From Agrobacterium larrymoorei (GTDB lineage: Bacteria > Pseudomonadota > Alphaproteobacteria > Rhizobiales > Rhizobiaceae): a DNA stretch of 64,000 bases. Each line of letters begins with the position of its first letter. Position 1 is the stretch's first letter. The position numbers and the translations under genes are program-made. Positions 25,473 through 33,714 of this stretch are shown here, piece by piece. Below the pieces are notes generated by a model. It had not been told where the DNA came from and made no database searches. It saw nothing but the letters and a program-made list of their open reading frames with translations. The stretch covers positions 43,145 to 107,144 of the forward strand of contig NZ_JAAMFB010000026.1 of assembly GCF_013322225.1 (NCBI RefSeq). Direction: 5' to 3'.

Positions 25473-26897
25473 ATGGAGGTCAAATTGTTTGATGGTTTCA
25501 GTGCGGAGCTTCTGGCGCGCATACAGTTTGCGTTTACAGTATCCTTCCACTTTATCTTCCCGGCCTTCTCAATCGGCACCGCCAGCTATCTTGCTGTGCT
25601 GAATGCGCTGTGGCTGTGGAAACGTGATCCGGTCTATCTGAAACTTTTCGAATACTGGAAACCCATCTTTGCCATCACTTTCGGCATGGGTGTCGTGTCC
25701 GGTATCGTCATGAGCTACCAGTTCGGAACCAACTGGGCGGTGTTTTCCGATAAGGTCGGGCCGGTTATTGGCCCGCTTATGGGTTATGAGGTGCTGACGG
25801 CCTTTTTCCTGGAGGCAGGCTTTCTCGGAATTGCTTTATTCGGGCGCAAGCGCGTGGGTGATGGCTTGCACATGTTTGCCGTCGCCATGGTCGCCGTCGG
25901 CACCCTGATTTCCGCCACTTGGATATTGTCGGCCAACAGCTGGATGCAGACGCCACAGGGTTTCACCATTGGTGAGAACGGACAGTTTCTGCCCGCAGAC
26001 TGGTGGAAGATCATCTTCAACCCGTCATTTCCTTATCGCCTCGTTCATACCGTGCTTGCCGCATTCCTCACCACGGCCTTCGGTGTCGGTGCCGTCGGCG
26101 CCTATCACCTGTTGAGAGACCGCAGCAATCGGCAGGCGCGGGTAATGTTTTCCATGGCGATGTGGATGGCGGCGCTCGTCACCCCGATCCAGATCTTCGT
26201 TGGCGATCTGCACGGCATCAACACGCTGGAGCATCAGCCCGCGAAGATTGCGGCGATGGAGGGGCACTACGAAACGCATCGCGGCGCACCGCTCATTCTG
26301 TTTGGTATCCCGGACGATGAGGCGGAGGAAACGAAATATGCGGTCGAAATTCCCAAACTCGGTTCCTTGATCCTTACCCACTCGCTGGATGGAGAAATCA
26401 AGGGCCTGAAGGAATGGAACAGGAGTGATCGTCCGAAAGCGTTGATCCCGTTCATCACCTTCCGGGTCATGGTGGGCCTTGGTGTTCTCATGCTGCTGGT
26501 TGGTATGTGGTCGCTGTGGGCGCGGTGGAGAGGCTGTCTCTATGATAACCGACTGCTGCACCGGGCAGCCCTTCTCATGGGGCCATCGGGGTTCGTTGCG
26601 GTTCTGGCCGGTTGGTACACGACTGAGGTGGGGCGTCAGCCCTATACGGTTTATGGCCTGTTGCGCACATCCGACAGCCTCTCGCCCATCGCAGCACCTG
26701 CCGTTGGCGCGTCACTTCTCGCCTTCATCATCGTATATTTCGTCGTGTTCGGGGCTGGTGTCTTTTATTTGCTGCGGCTGATGCGCCGCACGCCTGTTCT
26801 CGATGAGGATCACGAGCTGGATCATGCCCCAACGCGAACGGCCGGCATTACGCCCGGCCTCACGCAAGACCTTTCCGGAGTTCGTCATGATGTTTGA
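25473..26897 (+). CDS. cioA: Cyanide-insensitive bd-type quinol oxidase subunit I
   Basis: The 474-residue subunit has about nine hydrophobic helices, the N-terminal heme ligand His in RIQFAFTVSFHFIFPAFS, the Met/Glu-containing middle helices, and a short quinol loop, which marks the CioA branch rather than the long-loop E. coli CydA. WYTTEVGRQPYTVYGLLRT near the C-terminus is conserved. It reduces oxygen with quinol and is less sensitive to cyanide, sulfide and some metal stress. The start at 25473 is ATG; a TTG lies three bases earlier. It overlaps subunit II by 11 bases. Confidence 0.93.
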   Translation: MEVKLFDGFSAELLARIQFAFTVSFHFIFPAFSIGTASYLAVLNALWLWKRDPVYLKLFEYWKPIFAITFGMGVVSGIVMSYQFGTNWAVFSDKVGPVIGPLMGYEVLTAFFLEAGFLGIALFGRKRVGDGLHMFAVAMVAVGTLISATWILSANSWMQTPQGFTIGENGQFLPADWWKIIFNPSFPYRLVHTVLAAFLTTAFGVGAVGAYHLLRDRSNRQARVMFSMAMWMAALVTPIQIFVGDLHGINTLEHQPAKIAAMEGHYETHRGAPLILFGIPDDEAEETKYAVEIPKLGSLILTHSLDGEIKGLKEWNRSDRPKALIPFITFRVMVGLGVLMLLVGMWSLWARWRGCLYDNRLLHRAALLMGPSGFVAVLAGWYTTEVGRQPYTVYGLLRTSDSLSPIAAPAVGASLLAFIIVYFVVFGAGVFYLLRLMRRTPVLDEDHELDHAPTRTAGITPGLTQDLSGVRHDV

Positions 26898-27891
26898 TCT
26901 TGCATTTATCTGGGCGGCCCTGATCGCGTTTGCCGTGCTTGCCTATGTCATCCTCGATGGTTTCGATCTCGGTATTGGCATCCTTTTCCCGTTCTTTCCA
27001 AAGAGACATGACCGTGATGTCATGACGAATTCCATCGCTCCGGTTTGGGATGGTAACGAGACCTGGCTGGTGTTGGGCGGCGGAGGGCTGATGGCCGTCT
27101 TTCCCGTCGCCTATGCCACGGTGCTGCCCGCACTCTATATGCCGATCATCCTGATGCTGCTGGGATTGATCTTTCGCGGCGTTGCATTCGAGTTTCGCTG
27201 GAGAACGACACGCGGCAGCATCTGGTGGGACTGGGGCTTTTGCATCGGCTCCACAATTGCGGCCATGATGCAGGGCATTGCACTTGGCGCATTGGTGCAG
27301 GGGATCAGGATTTCCAACCGCGCTTATGCCGGTGGATGGTGGGATTGGCTGACGCCGTTCAGTATCACAACGGGTGTCGCCGTCGTCGTGGGCTATGCGC
27401 TGCTGGGTGCGACGTGGCTCAACCTGAAGACAACAGGTCCGTTGCAGGCACATGCACGAAAGATTGCCATGGTTTCCGCTGCTGCGACGCTGGCCCTCAT
27501 CGGCGTCGTCAGCCTATGGACGCCCTTTATCAACCGGGTTTATTTCGAGCGCTGGTTCGGCTGGCCAACAGCCTTTTTCTCTGCCTTCGTGCCGTTGCTT
27601 TTGGTTCTTTGCGCGGCGGCTCTTTGGCAGGGATTGACTCGAGACAAGCATCTTCAGCCATTTCTGGCCGCGCTTGGTATTTTCGTGATCTGCTTTGCCG
27701 GTCTCGGCGTCAGCTTCTATCCCTATATCGTGCCGGGGGCGCTGACGATCTGGGAGGCTGCGGCGCCGGATAGTTCGCTGGCATTCCTGCTGGTCGGCGC
27801 AAGCGTGCTCATTCCCATCATCCTTGCCTATACCGGCTACGCCTACTGGGTGTTTCGCGGCAAGATTGATCCAGAAGAGGGATATCACTGA
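26887..27891 (+). CDS. cioB: Cyanide-insensitive bd-type quinol oxidase subunit II
   Basis: The 334-residue protein begins MMFDLAFIWAALIAFAVLAY and has the CydB pattern: DGFDLGIGILFPF, APVWDGNETWLVLGGGGL, and GFCIGSTIAAMMQG with about nine helices. It pairs with CioA to form the oxidase. The start is inside the CioA end, and its own stop overlaps the next small gene (TGATG), so the three are translationally coupled. Confidence 0.93.
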   Translation: MMFDLAFIWAALIAFAVLAYVILDGFDLGIGILFPFFPKRHDRDVMTNSIAPVWDGNETWLVLGGGGLMAVFPVAYATVLPALYMPIILMLLGLIFRGVAFEFRWRTTRGSIWWDWGFCIGSTIAAMMQGIALGALVQGIRISNRAYAGGWWDWLTPFSITTGVAVVVGYALLGATWLNLKTTGPLQAHARKIAMVSAAATLALIGVVSLWTPFINRVYFERWFGWPTAFFSAFVPLLLVLCAAALWQGLTRDKHLQPFLAALGIFVICFAGLGVSFYPYIVPGALTIWEAAAPDSSLAFLLVGASVLIPIILAYTGYAYWVFRGKIDPEEGYH

Positions 27892-28013
27892 TGCCGACAT
27901 CTCTTTCCAGACGGCTGTTGTGGTTCATTGGCATCTGGCTTGCCAGCGTGCTTGGCCTCACTGTGGTAGCCTATGCAATCCGCTTGATGATCATGGGTGG
28001 AGTCCTTCCTTAA
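27891..28013 (+). CDS. 40-residue DUF2474-type small oxidase-associated protein
   Basis: The frame starts at the A of the CioB TGA stop and encodes a single hydrophobic helix: LLWFIGIWLASVLGLTVVAY, followed by a short hydrophobic end. Small single-helix proteins of this kind (DUF2474) commonly follow cioAB and are thought to act as a small oxidase subunit analogous to CydX. The role is inferred from position and length. Confidence 0.75.
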   Translation: MPTSLSRRLLWFIGIWLASVLGLTVVAYAIRLMIMGGVLP

Positions 28014-28516
28014 AGCCTCGTCAGGATCAGGTATCGGTTACACATTTCCATCAACATTCTAAACTGAAGGTGGTTCTCTGCGGGAGTTCATCAGTGCTAA
28101 ATCATACTAACCTACACGTCCGGTGAAATGGCCTAAATTCCAGAAGAATAAATTTGTAGGTTAAAGCAAGGCTTGCTGCCAGATCATTACGGAAGGCTTT
28201 CTAAACAGGTCGACGCGCCGCTCTTCATTTCCACTCAGGTCGTAATGCTTTGCAACGTTCGCCTTGCCATGTTCACATCGGAAAAAACCAAATGGGAAGG
28301 TTGACAGCACCGCTAGGTTTGGTGGCATTCGCATGGCTTATCGCCATTATCATCACGCTTTGAGTATCAAGCTTTTCATTGATTTCGTAATCTGAGCCCG
28401 CAAAGTGGCTTTGTTACGCTCATTCAGGCATCACGCATCACGGAAGAATGAACATCGCAATGACAAAATGGAGCTATAAGCGGTTGTCGGAACCGAGGAA
28501 TTCGAAATAGACCTTT
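28014..28516. other. Intergenic region after cioAB
   Basis: No frame with protein character is visible on either strand. It should contain the end of the oxidase transcript and the promoter of the next gene; no MerR-type box was found here. Confidence 0.5.
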
Positions 28517-29020
28517 ATGCGCCAAGTCAGTTTAATAAGGCCGGTTATCGTTTCGGCGGTATCGTTGATCGCTGTGACAAGTGCTGCGGCAGCTCAGACA
28601 GATCATCTCGCGACATACGACAACGTTGTCATAGAACACGCAGAGTTGGTGCGGTCTGCGGAAGGGTCAGACAGAGTTTACCTTACGATATATAACGGAT
28701 CGCAATCGGCGGTCGCTCTAACGAACGTAGAGATATCAGGGTATGGAACACCGATCTTGGTCAGCTCATTGAGAAATGACCAAACTCAACGCGATAAGAT
28801 TACGTTGAGGGAGGCATTCATCACTATTCCGCATCAAGCTGAACTCGACATGTCGTCGCGGACTCTGTTCCTTACTTTCTCCAAGTCTGCTCAACCCCTT
28901 ACCAACGCCGAGATAACCGTAACTTTTTTTGATGGTCTCTCGCAAGTTGTCCCACTTCGCATTCTTTCTTCTGATGAGCAGATCAGAAACCATCATCACG
29001 GTGCGCCCGAACGGGAATAG
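28517..29020 (+). CDS. Exported PCuAC-like protein lacking the copper ligands
   Basis: The signal peptide (VIVSAVSLIAVTSAAAAQ) is followed by a domain whose spacing resembles PCuAC: a YLTIYNGSQSAVALTNVEI region, then ITIPHQAELDMSSRTLFLTF and a terminal beta pair. The ligand pattern H-x10-M...H-x-M of true PCuAC proteins is absent; instead there is a His triplet near the C-terminus (NHHHG). It converges with the signal peptidase II gene. It may be an adapted chaperone for another metal or a binding-dead paralogue. The fold assignment is by pattern only. Confidence 0.55.
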   Translation: MRQVSLIRPVIVSAVSLIAVTSAAAAQTDHLATYDNVVIEHAELVRSAEGSDRVYLTIYNGSQSAVALTNVEISGYGTPILVSSLRNDQTQRDKITLREAFITIPHQAELDMSSRTLFLTFSKSAQPLTNAEITVTFFDGLSQVVPLRILSSDEQIRNHHHGAPERE

Positions 29021-29053
29021 ATGTGTGAAATAGCCATCCCGAAAAAGTCCTTC

Positions 29054-29548
29054 TCAGGCCGCGCTGCTGTCCCGCGACCTGTGACTATCCAAGACTACGA
29101 TGGCAGCTCCGCAGACTATCGCAACATCTGCCATGTTGAACGCAGGCCAAGACCAGCCATAAGCGTGGAAATCGAGATAGTCCGTGACCGCGCGGTTCTT
29201 CATACGGTCAATGACATTGCCGACCGCACCACCTGCTATCATTGCTAATCCAAACCGCTCAACCGCTTTTGACGCTTTTAAGGCCCAGACAATAAGCCCG
29301 ATAACAATCAGGAACTGCAACGCTGCGAGAATGTAAGGCCCAGCGTCGGTATTCTGCGCAAATATCCCGAAACTTACACCTGGATTGTATCCAAGCACGA
29401 GGTTAAAGAATGGCGTCACCTCAATCACCTTCGGCGGGTTCATCACACAAGCGACAATGATATATTTTACTACCAGATCGAATATACAGAAAACGGCGAC
29501 GACTGTAGAAACGGTGAGGAGCCTAGAGCGGAAAGTGGTCGCATCCAT
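29054..29548 (-). CDS. Lipoprotein signal peptidase II (LspA/PbrC-like)
   Basis: A 164-residue protein with four hydrophobic helices and the two catalytic Asp elements of signal peptidase II: GNVIDRMKNRAVTDYLDF and FNMADVAIVCG. It removes signal peptides from diacylated prolipoproteins. LspA-like proteins called PbrC occur in the lead-resistance operon of Cupriavidus. Here it follows, by three bases, an L,D-transpeptidase lipoprotein gene under a MerR-type promoter, and may process that lipoprotein. The C-terminus is short and basic. Confidence 0.9.
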   Translation of the reverse strand: MDATTFRSRLLTVSTVVAVFCIFDLVVKYIIVACVMNPPKVIEVTPFFNLVLGYNPGVSFGIFAQNTDAGPYILAALQFLIVIGLIVWALKASKAVERFGLAMIAGGAVGNVIDRMKNRAVTDYLDFHAYGWSWPAFNMADVAIVCGAAIVVLDSHRSRDSSAA

Positions 29549-29551
29549 CGC

Positions 29552-30268
29552 TTAACTCTGCTGGACGACGATACGGGCCTTATAAGGCGCTCTGGCGTAG
29601 AGATCGATTACATCCTGGTTGATCAACCTAATACAGCCGGAAGAAGCGGCCTTGCCGATGGAGCGCCAGTCTTTAGAGCCGTGCAGCCGGTAAAGCGTAT
29701 CCTTGCCATTTTGAAAAATATAGAGTGCGCGGGCGCCCAAAGCATTATTGGGACCCGGCTCCTGTCCGCCATTCTCTACAGAATATTTTGCTAGCTCCGG
29801 CTGACGTTCGATCATCTCCGCAGGCGGCTTCCAGCGAGGCCACTTCTGCCGCCACTGAATAATGCCCTCACCTTCCCACGCAAAACCTGCTCGACCGATC
29901 CCGACACCGTATCGCATCGCCGTTCCACCCGGTTCCGTAACATATAGAAAGCGCTTTGGCACGTTGACGACGACAACCCCAGGAGCCTGTCCAGTCGTAT
30001 TCTCAACTCTCTGCCGGTAAAAGACCGGGTCAATCTCTTTGAAGGGAATGGATGGAAGCTGGTGGCCCTCATCAACGACAGGCGCGTAACGCAGCATCAT
30101 TTCCTCCTCTGACGGAGGACCAACAGGGCGGCGTGGTGGCGGTGCAGGGGTGCCAATCGGGGATGCTTCACTGCTGGTTGTCGTCTTGCATCCAGATAAC
30201 GTCAAAACCGCAGAAACAGCACCTAAACACAGCATACCTCGCCGCGTCGTCACCAAAGAACCTGTCAT
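29552..30268 (-). CDS. L,D-transpeptidase lipoprotein
   Basis: The product starts MTGSLVTTRRGM with a signal ending in the lipobox LTLSGC, then a Pro-rich linker and a YkuD domain with catalytic RLHGSKDWRSIGKAASSGC. It is a paralogue of the copy at 7566-8435 (shared RYGVGIGR, GARALYIFQNG, INQDV segments) but has a normal C-terminal end. The start at 30268 has GAGAGGAA upstream; a longer frame to 30385 would run through the operator. Gene order is MerR-type promoter, transpeptidase, LspA-like peptidase. Confidence 0.88.
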   Translation of the reverse strand: MTGSLVTTRRGMLCLGAVSAVLTLSGCKTTTSSEASPIGTPAPPPRRPVGPPSEEEMMLRYAPVVDEGHQLPSIPFKEIDPVFYRQRVENTTGQAPGVVVVNVPKRFLYVTEPGGTAMRYGVGIGRAGFAWEGEGIIQWRQKWPRWKPPAEMIERQPELAKYSVENGGQEPGPNNALGARALYIFQNGKDTLYRLHGSKDWRSIGKAASSGCIRLINQDVIDLYARAPYKARIVVQQS

Positions 30269-30341
30269 GTCATTCCTCTCGAACTCAATTGCTTTTGTCT
30301 GTCTTGCTGCAGCGAAACGGTGACGCTGCGGCCCTGCAGCG

Positions 30342-30372
30342 GTGATACAAGCTAAAGCTACTTGAGGTTCAA
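30342..30372 (-). promoter_or_regulatory. MerR-type operator/promoter for L,D-transpeptidase-lspA
   Basis: Read leftward: -35 TTGAAC, 19-base spacer CTCAAGTAGCTTTAGCTTG (left half-site intact, right half-site degenerate), and -10 TATCAC. The transpeptidase start is about 75 bases downstream. Confidence 0.65.
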
Positions 30373-30546
30373 GTCTCCAGATCAAAAAAAACGCTGGTGA
30401 CGAACCTGTGATGACTTGTATGTCGATTACCGGGTAAGATTGCCACAGTAGATCATTTCGCCATGACTGGGTTTAAATCAAAAAATCTGTCTAAATACAG
30501 CTCGTTACATGGGCTTAGACCGAGCGGCCCGAATTGGAAGAATGGA

Positions 30547-30905
30547 TCAATCCTGCTGAAATTCGACAACCCTCCTCGGAGAAGAGTTGCGGACCTGCGT
30601 GAGCAAGCGTGAAACGGGGGGGTGACGATTGGACAGCGCCCAGCCAGGCGGCTGCGCGAAAAGTCTCCGGCTGGTGCGCAACACATCGCGGGCGATGTTG
30701 AGCTCGTGGCTCTGGGTGCGGATATCTTTGGTGGCGTCGTGGAGGACGAGGTCTTCGAGATGGACTAGCTCGCCATCGATCCACAGCGAGGCGCAGGCGT
30801 CGGTGAATTGGGAGCGTTTGACAAAGCCTTCTCCGACCGGCGATCGGGCGATGCGCTCGTCGACGCGTTAGTGCGACGCCGGCGTCGAAAGCTGGCCGCA
30901 TCAGG
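30547..30905 (-). pseudogene. 5' remnant of a DUF1612-family gene
   Basis: On the minus strand the frame reads DERIARSPVGEGFVKRS, ASLWIDGELVHLEDLVLHD and SHELNIARDVLRTSRRLFAQ, closely matching the N-terminal part of the intact gene at 62658-63761. The upstream piece (RPAFDAGVALTR) is in another frame, so a single-base frameshift and an in-frame stop just before DERIA inactivate it. Sequence after about residue 95 is unrelated and ends at a stop. It marks an old junction between the metal island and the conjugation module. Confidence 0.8.
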
Positions 30906-31343
30906 GCTGTCATTCTTAGTTTCGCGAGATTGTTTTGAAATCGTGGTAAATTATTTCTTACAGCAACTCTATATTAAAGTTGAGATTCCTCACATGGTAT
31001 GATTGACCGTTGACGTTATAGCCATCGATAAGATCATGGTATTGGCTGTAATGCGGTCATAAATCCGCTTCAGGCAACAGCAAAAATTACTCTACCCTGA
31101 ATGGAATGGAACGCCTAGGGATGCGCGTCGCGATGGTCGGGTCAATTTCAAAAATCAAAATTGCGATCTCTGCCGACGCCCCGTCGCTTGGGGTCATTGG
31201 TCCAGCTACCTATGCCGCAAGCTATGGTTATCTATGGGATGATCCACTTGCTCGTTTATGCGCCGTGAAAACACACGGGTATGCGGCCAAGGCCTCTCCA
31301 GGGTCGGAGCTACAAGATCGCGCGGGAGAAGAGACGGATCAGC
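30906..31343. other. Gap between DUF1612 remnant and conjugation-linked operon
   Basis: No supported gene. A plus frame at 31106-31453 lacks a ribosome site and overlaps the small leftward gene at 31344-31481, so I treat it as spurious. Confidence 0.4.
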
Positions 31344-31481
31344 TTATATGGCTGCAACAATCTCTTCCTGCGTGGGTGCGCGAACTTGCGGGTTTGGCTG
31401 CGGCATCAAAACGTAAGTCGCTCCGGAGCCGGCAGCAATGCCGACGCCGGTAGCGATTACGAGTAGGATATTCTGATTCAA
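31344..31481 (-). CDS. 45-residue single-helix protein of the T4SS-linked operon
   Basis: A TTG start 10 bases after the upstream stop, with GAGGAC ahead of it, gives NQNILLVIATGVGIAAGSG followed by PQPNPQVRAPTQEEIV. It has one membrane helix and a short acidic tail. It is the last gene of the leftward operon that begins at 34319. Unknown function. Confidence 0.55.
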   Translation of the reverse strand: MNQNILLVIATGVGIAAGSGATYVLMPQPNPQVRAPTQEEIVAAI

Positions 31482-31491
31482 GGAGTCGTCC

Positions 31492-32070
31492 TCATAGATT
31501 GAGGTTGAACCAATGGCGTTCCTTCACGCCTTTGTCGTTCGGGATATCGAAGAAATAGGGGGCAGCTCTCATTGGCCTTGGCTGCGTGATGACAACCTGG
31601 CAGCTGTTGCCAAAGCCGTTGTCATTGTTTGAATTGAGTTCGCGGATTGTGATGCCAGCCTGCTGGTTTGCGCGTTCGTTCCCATAGAGCGTCCGGAACG
31701 CGCCACGGTTGCTGCACTGGTTGACCGTCTTTGTGCATACATTCGCCTCGCCACCGCCAAAGAGGGAGTCGTTGTCGCGGCCAGACGAGGCCCGTCCGGC
31801 CTGGAAACCGGCAGGGCAATCCTCAAAAGGTTCATGGCCGGGTTTCCCGGCTTTAGCTTCTTCGCAGATCGGCCACGAAAAGCCGGGCTTTTTCATCGCC
31901 GAAATCAATTTCTGCATGGGCGGCACGCAGTACCCAACCCCCTGCCATGAAGGGTTTTTGGACGCTGCGCAAAGGAGGATCTGGCACCCCCAGGACGCAT
32001 CTTGCGCCCTTGCGGCAGGTGTCATGGCAAAAGCCGCAACACCTGCGGCGACAAAATACAGAGCTTTCAT
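31492..32070 (-). CDS. Exported Cys-rich protein of conjugative-plasmid type
   Basis: After a signal peptide (YFVAAGVAAFAMTPAARA) the mature protein has many Cys (WGCQILLCAASK, VGYCVPPMQKLI, CPAGFQ, CTKTVNQCSNRG) likely forming disulfides. Similar proteins are found beside VirB-type conjugation genes in alphaproteobacterial plasmids; I do not know a defined function. The start at 32070 fits the signal peptide. It is encoded in the leftward operon facing virB1. Confidence 0.65.
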   Translation of the reverse strand: MKALYFVAAGVAAFAMTPAARAQDASWGCQILLCAASKNPSWQGVGYCVPPMQKLISAMKKPGFSWPICEEAKAGKPGHEPFEDCPAGFQAGRASSGRDNDSLFGGGEANVCTKTVNQCSNRGAFRTLYGNERANQQAGITIRELNSNNDNGFGNSCQVVITQPRPMRAAPYFFDIPNDKGVKERHWFNLNL

Positions 32071-32092
32071 TAGCTTTCCCTCTCTCATTCGT

Positions 32093-32473
32093 TCACTGCG
32101 GAATTGGCCGGTGTGAGATCTTGGCTTCTATCGCGTGGGGGTCTGTTCGGTCGGAGGCCGCATGTATGACGGCGGCGATCAACGAGAATGCTGCAAACCA
32201 GAGGATACCGACGCGGTAGAGGAGGGCGCGGTTTGGGATATCCCGGCAAACCGCCGCAAATGCAAAAAAGCCGACAAGATAGCTGTCGAAAGCGAGATGA
32301 CGCTCGGCCTGGAATAAGGCTGAGACCACGAGGAGGACTAGAGCGCAGGGGGCGTGGATCCACCACAAACGTTCGCAGGGCACGATCAGGGCGAGCGAAA
32401 GTGGAATGGCAACCAAAAGCGCCGCCATCGGGTCGACCGCGAACGATGTCGCGATATGTGCGATATCCGGCAA
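32093..32473 (-). CDS. Small integral membrane protein of the T4SS-linked operon
   Basis: About 126 residues with four hydrophobic segments (AALLVAIPLSLALIV, APCALVLLVVSALF, LVGFFAFAAVC, ILWFAAFSLIAAVI). It starts with TTG immediately after the TAG stop of the SNase-like gene, so translation is coupled. Topology and position suggest a conjugation-accessory protein such as a surface-exclusion or pilin-processing helper, but no motif proves it. Confidence 0.6.
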   Translation of the reverse strand: MPDIAHIATSFAVDPMAALLVAIPLSLALIVPCERLWWIHAPCALVLLVVSALFQAERHLAFDSYLVGFFAFAAVCRDIPNRALLYRVGILWFAAFSLIAAVIHAASDRTDPHAIEAKISHRPIPQ

Positions 32474-33178
32474 CTATCGATCTGTCCTCTTAGGTTTGTT
32501 GCGTGCGTCATCAAACGGCGGCGAGATTTCGCTTTTTCGTTCTGCCAAAAGGTTGAAATCCGCCAGAGGCCGCCGCTCAAGGGTCTTATCAACCGCTTTG
32601 CGCCGCCATTCGTTCATGTCGAGCACGTAGGTGCCCCACATTCCATAACGGGCGGCCATGGCATCGTGCTGATAGGAAAGGTACTGTTGGTTGGCGTAGG
32701 GGGAATCCAATCGCGCCCAACCTACGCGCAGCATTTCCGTCGCCACGTCTCGACCCTTGACCGTGCATTGAGCCAGAGAAATGCCATCATTCCCATAGCC
32801 AAGCGTCGTGCAGACCGTCACCTTGTTGCCAATGGTTCGCTTAAGCCACGCTTTCGCAAGCGGGCCACAAGGAACCGGCATAGGCGCTTGGTTCTTCGTT
32901 CGATCCACCCACTTGGGGTTAAGAGCCCATTGCGGGAGCTCGCATGCATCGATATTTGCGAGGCGGACCTTATAGCCACGTCCGAGAGAGCCATACCAAA
33001 GAGTTCGACCGTCCAGAACGGTTACAACGCCTTTGAAGATCGGCAACCTGACTGGCGCGGAATCGACGGGTGGTGCAACGCGCCCCGAGTAGCGCGGGGG
33101 ATAATATTGTAGATCGGCCGCCAATGTAGGCGTGGCAATCGCAGCGATGATGACGCTAAATAACGGAATATGTTTCAT
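32474..33178 (-). CDS. Exported SNase-like protein (third of three)
   Basis: A signal peptide (FSVIIAAIATPTLAA) precedes a Staphylococcus-nuclease-like core: GYKVRLANIDACELPQ, GPLAKAWLKRTIGNKVTV, GRDVATEMLRVGWAR, and a terminal YGMWG. The conserved catalytic DxYGR segment of SNase is replaced by YGNDGISLAQ, lacking the Arg, so nuclease activity is doubtful. Its ATG overlaps the upstream stop (ATGA). Related proteins occur beside VirB systems in rhizobial plasmids. Confidence 0.72.
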   Translation of the reverse strand: MKHIPLFSVIIAAIATPTLAADLQYYPPRYSGRVAPPVDSAPVRLPIFKGVVTVLDGRTLWYGSLGRGYKVRLANIDACELPQWALNPKWVDRTKNQAPMPVPCGPLAKAWLKRTIGNKVTVCTTLGYGNDGISLAQCTVKGRDVATEMLRVGWARLDSPYANQQYLSYQHDAMAARYGMWGTYVLDMNEWRRKAVDKTLERRPLADFNLLAERKSEISPPFDDARNKPKRTDR

Positions 33179-33714
33179 TGCTCCGCCTTCCTGGCGCGCT
33201 GATTGGCTTCTCGGCTCAGGGTGATCGACGGGTGCTGGACGTCTTTGAACTGCCAGAGCCCAGCCTTTTTCTGTTGTGCCATCTGTTCGGCCACAGAGTA
33301 GGGGACATGATATGGGAGCCCGTCGCTCTTCAGGGCAGCGAAAGCGTACCCACTGCTGACGAGAACCTGCCCAAGATCGAGCCGCTGGCTCCCTACCGTC
33401 GCGTAACAAATGACATACGAAATGTCGTTTGCCTTAGCGACTGGTGCGCAAATCGGCTGCGTGTCCTTGATATACGCGGCAAGAACAGCGAGGGACGCCT
33501 CGCCGCAATCGCGAGTATTACCGTGCGCATCGGTATAATTGGTACCGCGCAAACATGACTGTATGCCATAGAGACGGAACCGCTCACCATTGGATACCCA
33601 TGTGTCCCCGGTCTCGAGCGTTATTCCGTCTGGCCTTAAATCGAAATAGCCCTTCGGGGCTGCGAGAGCCCAGGTAGGCATCAGTGCCGCCATGAGAAGG
33701 GCTATCCGCTTCAT
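33175..33714 (-). CDS. Exported SNase-like protein (second of three)
   Basis: The signal peptide (ALLMAALMPTWALAA) is followed by an OB-fold-like core with ERFRLYGIQSCLRG, an internal Cys pair, VLVSSGYAFAAL and KAGLWQF, the order of SNase-family elements. The usual catalytic Arg/Glu pattern is not evident. The start at 33714 overlaps the preceding gene's stop by four bases. It seems to be a divergent paralogue of its two neighbours. Confidence 0.65.
   Translation of the reverse strand: MKRIALLMAALMPTWALAAPKGYFDLRPDGITLETGDTWVSNGERFRLYGIQSCLRGTNYTDAHGNTRDCGEASLAVLAAYIKDTQPICAPVAKANDISYVICYATVGSQRLDLGQVLVSSGYAFAALKSDGLPYHVPYSVAEQMAQQKKAGLWQFKDVQHPSITLSREANQRARKAEQ

Noticed and set aside
30629..30871. 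Plus-strand frame resembling another at 63502-63756
   Set aside because: The similarity is real but comes from the antisense of two homologous DUF1612 sequences; the coding strand is the minus strand.
31106..31453. A 115-residue plus frame
   Set aside because: Overlaps the better-supported leftward small gene and lacks motifs.
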